Shown one piece after another: positions 14,388-23,250 of a stretch of DNA of 64,000 nucleotides. Source of the DNA: Gavia stellata (lineage: Eukaryota; Chordata; Aves; Gaviiformes; Gaviidae); contig NC_082599.1 in assembly GCF_030936135.1 (NCBI RefSeq), positions 3,086,847 to 3,150,846 of the forward strand, given 5' to 3'. Positions within the stretch are counted from its first letter, which is position 1. Every line of letters begins with the position of its first letter. The notes under the pieces were generated by a model. The model saw nothing but the letters and a program-made list of their open reading frames with translations. It was not told the DNA's origin and did not search any database. A program made the position numbers and the translations under genes.

Positions 14388-14871
14388 CTCTGACAAAGTG
14401 GATTATCTCCATCCTCCCCAAATAGCAGCTGCAAAGCAAAGAGGAAAAGGGAGAGTGGCTGAATTTGTACCTTCAGGTAAAAAGTTGCCTGGTGCTTCCT
14501 GGTGGGAGGGGCAGAGGCTTTGGGGGATGTTTAAATCTCTCCCCAGGAACAAAAGGAGGGGAGATTAGCTGGACCCCTGGAAGGGATGTGTGTCCTGCCC
14601 CTTCCTCCCCCTCCATCCCCGGTTTGCCGGGACCCCCTCGCCCGGGCGGGCACTGGTGTCTGAGTGTCTCCGTCTCCGTGCGTGTGTGTGTGTGTTCCAG
14701 TCTGCAGTGTGAGCAATTTCACTTGAAAAGACAGAGAAATCCCCTCCTTTGAAAGTCTCAGCGTTTGGTTCTTCCCAGTAATGCTATAATTGGATGGGAT
14801 TTTCTCTAATACAGAGGGAAAGTCCTTAAGATGATTTTTCACACACCACCACCCTCCTCCTTTTCCTCGTC

Positions 14872-15145
14872 CTACCTTATGCAATGAAACTCCCTTCTCC
14901 CGCTCCAGCCTCTTTGGCTCCTCTGGGGTGGGGGAGCTGCTGGAGGAGGTGGGGGGGTTGGATTTAATACACTCAATATAATCGCAGCATCGACACCACA
15001 GGGATTTGCTGGGAGAGCCGGAGAGAGCATCCGTTCCTCCTCTGGAAGCAAGCGAGAAGCCGTTCGGATCGACTGGAGCTTGGCTACGCGGGGCGATTAG
15101 ATCTCGGAGCACTTGCCAGAGCTCACATTTGCAATCACTTGTCAT
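14872..15145 (-). other. CpG-bearing patch upstream of WNT3A, possible antisense exon or enhancer
   Basis: Roughly 14.98-15.10 kb has a cluster of CpG dinucleotides in an otherwise CpG-poor flank. On the minus strand a frame is open from an ATG at 15145, and a good donor (ATAAG then GTAGG) ends a possible exon near 14874. The conceptual peptide matches no family I recognise and turns Ser/Pro-rich, so coding is doubtful. A divergent non-coding transcript or an enhancer are both plausible. Confidence 0.25.
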
Positions 15146-16111
15146 CCAACCCTAAAGAAAATAATCAGGGCCCGACCCCTGCCAAATTCCCAATGATTTA
15201 AATATCTCCGAATGAACTGCATTTCTAGTATAATTTCAGTAGAATGAATATATCTCTCCATCTAGCTAAACACAAACATATCTTTATATATATGCATATA
15301 AAGCTCTGTGTGTGTAAATAGAAATATTCCCTGCTAAGGGAAAATAGAGATGCAAGTCTTAATGAGAAAGAAAACGCATTTTGATTTGAGCTAATGCAAG
15401 GTTGCAAGTCTTCCTCCAATAAAGTCATTAAAAATTGTACCTCTCTTTGTTCCGTGTGAGCCACAGATTTTTTTCTGATTCACAGATAAAATAAAACGAA
15501 GTCAAATAAATAAATAAAATCTCACCCAGTTGTCTCTCTCCTAAAAAAAAAAAAAAACCAACAGCAAAAAACCAACAGGCAGCAGCCACAACAACCCCGG
15601 AAAAAAAAAACATCACATAAAAGAGAATCATCGTTGTTATTCCAGGGAGAAAATATCTCCTAGCTCATCCAGTGCCTCCATCCCCTCGTTTTCGCCTCTC
15701 CAGCCCCCTTTCAAATGACCCAGGGTAAGGGGAAAGCCTGTCAGCTGGGTGACACTTGCTCACAGATACAGCAAGCTTTGAACAATATGTTCCAGAGGAG
15801 CAGCAAATCTAACCGCGTACCCAGCCTCAAGGAGCTACATCTTTATAATAATACTAATTATGATTATTTTTTTTTCTTATTTCCACCCCACCAAAAACCC
15901 ACGGATTTTTTGGAACCCTGCGATCCACCCCCAACTCACCCCCCACCACCGAAAGGAGAGAAATGGTGACAGTATGTAGAGAAAGAAATTAAAAAAAAGA
16001 GATTAATTACTAGTGCCCTGTGGGGTGGATCTGGTGGATGAAGTCGTTTGCAGCAGCGCCTTCGCAAAGTCTGGGGCTGGGACTCCTGCAAATTGTGATG
16101 ATCTGGAGGAG
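15146..16111. other. AT-rich proximal upstream region
   Basis: Contains TATA-rich runs near 15285-15300, A-runs near 15543 and 15601, and no CpG enrichment. It may contain regulatory sequence but nothing specific can be supported. Confidence 0.4.
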
Positions 16112-16129
16112 CTTTATTGAGATTTGCAT
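16112..16129 (+). promoter_or_regulatory. Paired CDX/HOX-like and POU octamer motifs upstream of WNT3A
   Basis: CTTTATTG (16112-16119) is followed two bases later by a perfect octamer ATTTGCAT (16122-16129), about 0.95 kb before the start codon. A similar pairing sits in the CpG-island element at 18573-18587. Function is inferred from motif identity only. Confidence 0.3.
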
Positions 16130-16200
16130 GGAAGAAGTTGATTTCTTAGCAGATGTCTTCAGTGGAACTCTTGGCTATCTGGCTGGTTGGACTGGTGGGG

Positions 16201-16262
16201 AAGGGGTGTGCGTGTCTGGGGGGGTGTGCATGTCTCTGTGTGTGCGTGCATGTCTGGGTGTA
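16201..16262 (+). repeat. GT-rich low-complexity tract
   Basis: Interrupted GTGTG and GGGTG units just upstream of a poly-T/poly-A region. The open reading frame crossing it is not considered coding. Confidence 0.8.
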
Positions 16263-16476
16263 AATCCTCTTTTTTTTTTTTAAATGAAAAAAGGAGGCAA
16301 AAAAAAAAAAAAGAAAAGAAAAAAGAAAAAGAACCAGCCGAAAGTTTCTAGAAAGTTAGTGCAAATGCGTTCCGACTGTCACTGTGAGGAAACGGGGATT
16401 TGAGAAGACGATAGAATGGCAAGAAGGAGCGAAACGAGAAAATATATAATTTAAAAAAAAAAACCAAACTTCACAC

Positions 16477-16503
16477 TTTTTTTTTTTTTTTTTTTTTTTT
16501 TTT
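16477..16503 (+). repeat. Poly-T run of 27
   Basis: Twenty-seven consecutive T, preceded by A-rich and purine-rich tracts at 16296-16332 and 16453-16463. It bounds the presumed promoter on its upstream side. Confidence 0.95.
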
Positions 16504-16718
16504 GCATTTTAGTAGCTTCGACCCAGGGAGTGAAATCCGGGCAGGTTGTTATAGCTACCCAAATCCACAGGGGTCCCCCCTGTCTATTTAAACCCCCTAA
16601 ATCTTCCTTCCCCTTTTTAAAACTACATTTTATCCCTTGGCTTGTGGGCCAACGTGCCCCCTAATGAGTATTAAAACACTATCTCCTTGCAATTAGCTCA
16701 TTCCTGACTTCGCGCTCC

Positions 16719-16728
16719 TGATTGACAG
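16719..16728 (+). promoter_or_regulatory. PBX-MEIS/PREP type decamer site
   Basis: The sequence TGATTGACAG is an exact match to the composite site bound by PBX with MEIS or PREP TALE homeodomain proteins. It lies about 360 bases before the WNT3A start codon. Occupancy is inferred, not shown. Confidence 0.5.
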
Positions 16729-16804
16729 AACAAGCCAAAGCATCAGAATTCTCCCTTTGGCAATAAGTGCTGATTGGGTCCTTTTTAAGAGAGCTACTTC
16801 AAAC

Positions 16805-16826
16805 TTTTTTTTTTTTTTTTTTTTTT
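16805..16826 (+). repeat. Poly-T run of 22 in promoter or leader
   Basis: Twenty-two consecutive T close to the inferred transcription start of WNT3A. Confidence 0.95.
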
Positions 16827-16967
16827 AATATTTGCCTTCAGTGTCTTGGCTGAGAGAAGAGTTTTTTACCTCTCTGAGATTTTTTTTTTCCTTGAGAGTA
16901 GTAGAGGAAGCAAGAGAGGATTTACCTGGTCGGGTTGAGTTCACTTCATTTGACTTTTTTTTTTTAA

Positions 16968-16994
16968 ATTATTGTTATTATTATTATTATTATT
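16968..16994 (+). repeat. ATT trinucleotide microsatellite in the presumed 5' leader
   Basis: ATTGTT followed by about six ATT units, roughly 90 bases before the start codon. Confidence 0.9.
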
Positions 16995-17045
16995 AAAATA
17001 ATCATCCTGCCTCAGAAGAAAGGAAGGTTTTTGGCAACTCTGGTT

Positions 17046-17063
17046 AAAAAAAAAAAAAAAAAA
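17046..17063 (+). repeat. Poly-A run of 18 in the presumed 5' leader
   Basis: Eighteen consecutive A end 20 bases before the WNT3A start codon. Confidence 0.95.
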
Positions 17064-17082
17064 GAAAGACAACTTTTCATCA

Positions 17083-17153
17083 ATGGCCTCTTTTGGATAT
17101 TTCCTGTTTCTTTGTGGGTTGAGTCAGGCTCTGTCAAGTTACCCAATCTGGTG
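17083..17153 (+). CDS. WNT3A: WNT3A exon 1, coding part (signal peptide and start of mature protein)
   Basis: This exon encodes the N-terminus of WNT3A, a secreted, palmitoleoylated glycoprotein that binds Frizzled and LRP5/6 and drives canonical beta-catenin signalling, notably in the primitive streak, tailbud and dorsal neural tube. Seen directly: an ATG opens 23 codons reading MASFGYFLFLCGLSQALS, then SYPIW, and two bases of a further Trp codon. A consensus donor, TG followed by GTAAGT, starts at 17154. From family knowledge, vertebrate WNT3A begins with a hydrophobic signal peptide of about 18 residues followed by SYPIWW, and its first intron splits that last Trp codon as here. Residues 1-18 look like the signal peptide, with likely cleavage before SYPIWW. 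This is the first ATG I find after about 16.83 kb; its context is weak at -3 (T) but has G at +4. WNT3 is the nearest alternative, but the opening residues fit WNT3A better. The remaining exons are not in the window. Confidence 0.93.
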
Positions 17154-17463
17154 GTAAGTTTTATTCTTCTTCTTTTTTTTTTTTTTCCTCTCATTTTCAT
17201 TTATTTTTCCCCTCCTCTGTTTTCTCTGCAACTCCTGCGCTTAAGATGACTTGAAATTCTCCTTTCGTTGCCACTCAGCTAAAGAGGTGGGATTGTTCCA
17301 GCGCCAGCAAGTTCTTAGAACCTGCATTTCACCTCTTTTATTTATGCATTCACTTTGTTTATTTTGACTGGGTTATACCTGATCTCTCCTTCTCCTACTG
17401 TAAAAGAGAGAGAGCGAGCGAGAGCGATCGGAAAGTTATTTTCTTTTTTTTTTTTTTTTAAGT

Positions 17464-17473
17464 GCTTTGATCC
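17464..17473 (+). promoter_or_regulatory. Candidate TCF/LEF binding site in proximal intron 1
   Basis: GCTTTGATCC contains the core CTTTGATC expected for TCF/LEF factors, about 310 bases after the exon 1 donor. Such a site could give feedback from canonical Wnt signalling on WNT3A. The same eight-base core also occurs at 44897-44904 and on the other strand at 63390-63397, so a chance occurrence is possible. Confidence 0.35.
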
Positions 17474-17729
17474 TCTCCTGTGAAGAACAAAAGGCGCTGC
17501 CTGAATTAAAGAGATAATGATACAAGTTGACATGAGCATTTCAAGGTGATTTCGAGCTAGTCAGGTGGAAGGAAGGGGGGGAAAGGAGGAAAACATATTT
17601 TTTTTTTCCCTTCGCTTTAAGGAATATTGGGGAGGGGGGGAGAAAGGGAAAAATAAAAAGGAAAGAAAGAGAAAGGAGGTGAGAGGAGGCTGAACAACCT
17701 GGGCTGGTTCTGGGAAGGCAGAGCAGGGA

Positions 17730-18500
17730 GCGGAGACGGGGCTGGGGGAGATGTACCCGGCGCTGCCGCGGAGCTGCCCCGCGCAAGATCGGCGGGGACC
17801 TGCGCACCCCCCTTCCCCCGGGATAACGCACTTTTTAGCCCGGGTTGCAGCTCCTTTTTTCTTTTGTTTTTTCTCTCTTTTTTTTTTTTTTTTTTCCGCG
17901 CTTTGCACCCTACGCCTTTAAGAGCCTTTTCTCTCTCTCTCTCTCTCCCCCACAAAAAGCAAATGGTGCTGGGCAAGGCATGTAACTGCACGATCTGCTC
18001 TAATTACCCCGCGCAGCTAATTGGGCTCAGGGAAGCCCGAGCGCAGCCCGAGCTCCTGCTCCGCAGGCGAGCGGGCCTTGCGCGTAGGTAACGCGGAGCA
18101 GAGCCGCGCGGGGTTTGCGCGGAGCACGGAGGGCGCAGGCAAGCCGCTGAGACTCCGCGCTCCCCCGCCGGCTGCGCGGGTGCGGAGCTGCCCGGGTAGG
18201 GACCTGCCAGCTCCGCGCCCGCGGAGGGGAAGGCGGGCTGCGCGGCCGCAGCGCGGAGCCGGGGCTGTTCTGCACCCGGGGCGGTAAATAACTCCGAGGC
18301 GTCCAAAGAAAAAAAAAAAAAAAAGCTGATAATAATTAACAATTAATTCTTTTTAAGCGCCTTTAATCTCTGCCACCCCCCGCCCGGCCAAGGGCCTTAG
18401 CGGGGTTCAGGTGCGATCCGCGGCGGGCGGAGGCGAACGGGGACCGCGGGCGCGGTCCCTCCCGCCCGCGGCCGCGCTGCCCGGCGGTGCAGAGGTGAGG
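17730..18500. promoter_or_regulatory. CpG island, first block, in WNT3A intron 1
   Basis: This stretch is rich in G, C and undepleted CpG dinucleotides (for example around 18050-18280 and 18410-18490), unlike nearly all other sequence in the window. It contains GC-box-like runs such as CCCCCGCCCGG near 18376. Open frames on both strands here reflect base composition and show no protein family. Developmental Wnt genes often carry CpG islands under Polycomb control, so a bivalent regulatory domain is likely by inference. Two good splice donors occur at its downstream edge (18495 and 18532). Confidence 0.8.
17878..17947 (+). repeat. Poly-T run and CT microsatellite
   Basis: Eighteen T at 17878-17895, then about eight CT units at 17931-17947, inside the CpG-island block. 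Pyrimidine-rich overall. Confidence 0.9.
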
Positions 18501-18740
18501 GTGTTGAAGGCAGCCTCTCCAACTATTTCAGGTATGTCTGAAAGCAGGGAATTCGTTGGGATGGGAGAAAGGCAATAAAATGCAAATGTGTTCTTGGGAA
18601 GAGAGGCAGCAAGAGCACCTGGACGGGAGTCATTAAAAAGCAATCTTTTATTCCCAGCCACCATCTAACTTATAATTAGAAACTCCGGTTGCATTCCTGA
18701 TTGGAGAAGGAAACGCATTCCTCTAATACCGACATAAATA
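18501..18740. promoter_or_regulatory. AT-rich candidate regulatory element inside the CpG island
   Basis: An AT-rich patch interrupts the CpG island. It holds a CAATAAAA homeodomain (CDX/HOX9-13-like) motif at 18573-18580 sharing one base with a perfect POU octamer ATGCAAAT at 18580-18587, a TAATTA-like core near 18675, and an inverted CCAAT near 18700. The motif density suggests an enhancer or alternative promoter element, but conservation could not be tested. Confidence 0.35.
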
Positions 18741-19055
18741 TTCCCCTGTCACCCACCGAGGGGAGAGGAGGGCAGAGCGGCCGCCGCCCCGCAGCCCCCC
18801 GGCCCCGCGGCCCCGCAGCCCCGCTCCCGCCTCCCGGAGGTGCGGGAGAGGCGGCTGTCGGGGGGGGGACGGCCGGGAAGGAGGCGGTGGAGAGAGGGGC
18901 AGGAGGTCTCCTTCCCCGCCGAGGCATCAGGTGTGTGCGGGGGGGGGACGGCGGCAGCGGCGACTGGTGGGGTTCTGGGGTGGGTGTCCCCCCCCTCCAT
19001 CCTTCCCCCGGTGCCAACCAGCGGTTTTAGACGTTTCTTTCGCAAAGAGAGCAAG
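18741..19055. promoter_or_regulatory. CpG island, second block
   Basis: A second GC- and CpG-rich block, with C- and G-rich runs around 18780-18960. Both strands are open in several frames because of composition, giving Pro-, Arg- and Gly-rich conceptual peptides without recognisable domains, so none is called as a gene. It probably belongs to the same regulatory island as the block at 17.73-18.50 kb. Confidence 0.7.
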
Positions 19056-22000
19056 CCCCCCGAGGCCATGGAAATGCAAAGGAGGTTTTGATTGGGGTGG
19101 GGGTGTCGGAGGAGAGGCAGGGTGCTGTTAACATTGGCTGCCTAAATTCCCCCTTTCCCCCCTTTATTCATCCTCAAGCAAGATATAAACCCATGGTCAC
19201 CCCCATGGCTGGAGTTGGGGGCCAGCCCTGGAGACGGGCGAGTCGGGGGCGGGAGGGTGGCACAGGGGTCCCCCAAACGCACCCGTCTACGTCCCCGTAT
19301 TGGGAGCGCAGTTCCTTTTCTCCTACTCAAGGACAGCCCGCTTCCAAACCAGCCGATTTAGCAAATTGATGGTGCTTCTTTATTTTATTTTAATTTAATT
19401 TCGTTCTTTCCTTTCTTTTGGGGGATTTTTGTTGTTTTTCTTTTTTGAAGGGACTGCAGAGAGGGCCAGGAATTTTTTAGTCTGGTAGTGCAAGCAACAA
19501 ACACCTCATCTCAACCGTCTCTGTTTAATGCCTGCCCTATAGTAACTCATAGCGACTTGACTGCTTACAGCAGAAAAGTTGCAATTCATCACCCCCAAAT
19601 TGTGCCCCCCCCCCAATAATAGTTTCTAATTAAAGCGTAAACTCATCCTAAAGCACACAGAGCTGTAGGTACTTCCACTGCTTTCAGCTCCAGGACACCA
19701 TGAGCAAAAGCAGGGCCTGAGAAACGATATTTTCCTGTAGGTTTTGGTTAATTATTCTCCCAAAGGAAAGAAATTACGGGAAATATCAAGTATATATTTG
19801 TCAGGGGGAGCAAGTGGGCATGTGTCTGTTCCTGTGACTTCTGTCTACCTCAAAATAGAGCTCCTTCCTTGGCTGAGCTGTTTAAATTGCTGTTCCCACC
19901 GTGGCATAGGGGCACCTCTTTAAAATCAGGCCATGCTGCGCTGGTGGCCTCCGCACAGAGCCAGATGTGTGGTACCCTCGGAAAAAGTTCGGTGGAGCAA
20001 AAGGGAAAAAGATCCCTCGGAGCAGCGATGCTCTCGCACTCCGTCCACATCCTTTCAGTGACGATGGGGGGGGAAGGTTACGGGAGCTTCTTAAAAACAG
20101 AAAATTCCCAAATAATGTATTAACAGAGAGGGATGATCTAGGCTTTAAAAATAATGATTTAAAAATAATAAAAGAAGAGGGCACCGGTTCCCATTGGGAC
20201 TGATGCGGCAAGTTTTTAGGGACATGCTGGCGTGATTTATTGCGGCACAGTAACCCCATGGGACCTTCCCCAACGCAGCTCAGCGTTGCGCTGTTCAACC
20301 TAAAAGAGCTCCTGGTAGCAGCAACAGGCTCTTCCACACCCAGGGGGCCAGATTAAGAGCGAAAACGCGGGTTTGGTTTTTTTTTCAAATGTTAGCGCTG
20401 TTCATTTTTTGGTTTGTTTTTAAAAAAAGAAGAGAGACCGGAGTGGGTGAAGGAAGACTTAGGAAATTCAGAAGCAGAATTCATGGGTGAGGGAGGATTA
20501 GATGTAACCTGTCCCGTGTCCTGGTGGGGTCTGGGGTCCATGCGGAGTCACAGTGGCAGCACGAACAAAATTAGAACTTTTTCCAGCTAACTTGCACTGC
20601 CTTGGCTGATGGGTGGACTGCACATGGAATGGAAAAAGCATCTTATTTTATTTTTTAATCAGTGGCATGAGGCCTGACTCAGTCTGAGGACAGCCAGAGC
20701 ACAGAAATGATTCAGAAGGGAGAAGGGTTTGGTTCAGGAGGGGAAAAACAGCAATAAAAAATAACACAGAGCTTCAGTGCTGGGGATCTTAACCTCCTGT
20801 AGCCCAGGAGGCTGGTACTAGAGGAGATGATCACAGGAGAGGATCACAGGGCTGAATTAGAAGTACGGGCGGACCTCTTCACCATGGGAGAAACCTGCCA
20901 GCCGGCATCTCAAATGTCCTTCTTCCCGGGGTGCGAGGCAGCTTGGTGCGTGCTGAAGGATGCGGGTGGTTAAAGAATGTGCCTGGGGAGGGACTGGAGG
21001 AGGACGTCTCACGGGAGGAGACAGGCGCTGGCTGGGACCTCATGCGGTGGCATCACTTTAGGCAGCGATGTCTTTCCCTTTCTCTGTCCCGCTGGTCGTG
21101 GTGGAGCTCCCGTCTCCTCTGCTGCTCCCTGTAACACCTGTATCACGTCCTAAGTGGGGTGGGATGAGATCGGCCCCATAAGGAACTGGGCAAGGAGATG
21201 AGCCATAAACCGCTAGCGGCGGAGTGAACACAGTGTCGCTGGAGATGCCAGGCTGGTATTTGGAAAGTGAACGTGAAGGATGTGTGTTAGGAGCATTTTC
21301 CTGGCTGTGACCTGTGTTTGCTCTTGGCTTCTTACTGCTTATTCCCCAAGACTGGTCACAGAAGCTCTATTGGTTGAATCATCCACGTAGGATGAAGCTG
21401 GCCAAAGGCCGTGATGTCCTGCAGTAGCCACTTTACAGCCCATGAAGGTTGGAGAAAGTCATCTAAAAGCCCTTTCCATCTCTGTTTTTTGCGATTCGGG
21501 AAATGTAAGTGCATGGCAGCAGGGTGGGCGGGAGCCTTGCCAACAGAAAGACAAGTAGCCCGGTGGCATTACTCCAACAATACGCAGGTGCAACACCTGA
21601 ACGTGTCCCTGTCAGAGCTTGATGGCATCACCTCAATAAAATCAGCGCACGGATGAAGTCCTGGCTTGTGACCTGGTTCCGGTCTCTCGTGGGATCTGTC
21701 CTCCTCAGGGTGGGTGGAACAGCCCCCGATTTGTACTGGGGTGGGTGAAAGCCAGGCCAGGTTCTGGATCCCATGAGAAACCCGATTTCCCTTTTGTTGC
21801 AAATTCTGGAGAACCAAGCTGAGTCTTGGCAGGCTCCGCACTTGAGAAAGCAAAGCTTAGGTTTGGCAGAGAGCAACCGTGTTAAGTGAGAGATGATCAT
21901 CCCTCGTTAGCCAGGAAGGAGGCAGAGCCGTGGAAGGTCACCCAAGGGACAGCATGAGCCATGTGCGTTGGCACCAGAGCTCCTAAAGCAATCTCTAGAG

Positions 22001-23121
22001 CTCGGAAATATGAATTGCATCTACCCACTTCTCCTCTGCTCGATTAGCCGGAGTTGAGGATTTTGACATTTCCGAGGTGATGGCATTCGTCTCCGTTTTT
22101 TCTGCTACTGCAGCGGGTTGTGGTGCGATGTTAAAGAGCTGTCGTGCTCCTCTGCAGAGGTGGCTGCATTTCAGCCGTACGCGGTGCAATCCTTGTACAC
22201 GCAGCCCTCTCCCCCCCTTGCCCCAAGGCTTGGGAATTGTCTTTCTGTATATGTATCTATGTTACAACAGTATCTTACATGGCCCTGTTTTGCCAGGCAG
22301 CATATAATCACGAAATGATGTTTTAGCCTATTCTCAAATACCAACTCGCTCACCAGCTTGGGTTTTCCGGAGCACTGCATGGGTGATTTGCACCCAAGCA
22401 GCAATGGGGATAGAGGGCAACTGGGTCGAGGGTGCTTGCTGCGTAGATGTAAGCGGTAAGAAACAGCCCTTGCCTGGTCCATGCATAGGGTATAGTGTGA
22501 AAAGGGAAAGGGAAATATTTTCCCATTTCCATTTTTTCCTGGTGGGACTGGAGAAACAGACTCTATCGGTATTTATGTTGCTCCTGGCATAGTCCAGGCA
22601 TGGAGAAGCTGTGCTGGTGAGATTAAATGACTGGACCAAGATCATGCAAGAAGCCTTTCTCACAGCAGGAACTGAAAATTTTGCAAGGTCTTAGCAAGAA
22701 GCCCCTGTTTCAAACACGGGGAGGGCTGGGACTCTCCCAGAGACCACAGTGTGTGCCTAAAGAAGAGCCCTCATCTACTCAGATTTTAGACTCATTTTAT
22801 TAGATTGTCTTGTCCTGCTACATATTCATTGATTTTTCTTTCCTTTCAATTTTAAGAGGACTTTATTAGATAAGTTAACCTGAAAACCAGCAACTTGATA
22901 TTCAAAGCGTTGAACGAAGGCGTTGCTTCAAACAAGCAAGCCTTTCCTAACTAAGATAAGGAAAAGTGAATCATTTTGCTCCCCAGCCCTCTTCAGGTAG
23001 CCCCAGAGGCAAAATATGTCCTTTACAGACATTTGAACATCTCTAAGACTTCTCACCTGAAAACCTTTGAGCACCTACTAACATGGCTTAAGCTCTGACA
23101 TGTGCCCAGGAAGGGAGAGGA

Positions 23122-23250
23122 TGTTTTTTATTCCTGTTTTGCAGATGGGTAAGCAGAGGCAGAAGAATTTGAAGGCCCTGCCCTGGCCCTTGCAATGAGC
23201 CTGCAGCAGGGCTGGGTGTAGCACCGAGACACTTGGTTGCCCGGTTCACC
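23122..23250 (+). mobile_element. Weak MIR-like relic
   Basis: TTATTCCTGTTTTGCAGATG followed by GGTAAGCAGAGGCAGAAGAA resembles the MIR segment TTATCCCCATTTTACAGATG and GGAAACTGAGGCACAGAGAG. The downstream part is barely recognisable. Confidence 0.3.

Larger units (their letters stand above)
16560..17082 (+). promoter_or_regulatory. WNT3A: Probable WNT3A core promoter and 5' untranslated region
   Basis: The 520 bases before the start codon contain no upstream ATG after about 16.83 kb, which suits a 5' leader. Seen: an inverted CCAAT box (GATTGGG) near 16770, a T/A-rich TATA-like stretch near 16783 (TTTTTAAGA), a decamer TGATTGACAG at 16719-16728, and an NFI-like palindrome TTGGC-N6-GCCAA at 16637-16652. 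Long T and A runs at 16805-16826 and 17046-17063 and an ATT repeat at 16968-16994 lie inside the presumed leader. I infer transcription starts roughly 30 bases after the TATA-like stretch, near 16.81-16.86 kb. No transcript evidence is available here. Confidence 0.6.

Noticed and set aside
14531..15145. 204-codon minus-strand frame as a protein-coding gene
   Set aside because: Its second half translates simple GT/GA-rich sequence and the first half matches no family I know. Only a possible non-coding exon or enhancer is retained as a low-confidence idea.
1..17082. WNT9A exons in the upstream flank
   Set aside because: WNT9A is the expected head-to-head neighbour, but no Wnt-like coding sequence is recognisable on the minus strand here.
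17031..17249. Frame with a Lys run overlapping WNT3A exon 1 in another phase
   Set aside because: It starts at a non-ATG codon, runs through the poly-A tract and crosses the clear exon 1 splice donor.
18004..19069. Overlapping Pro/Ala/Arg-rich frames on both strands
   Set aside because: High GC content removes stop codons in all frames; no conserved protein motif is seen.
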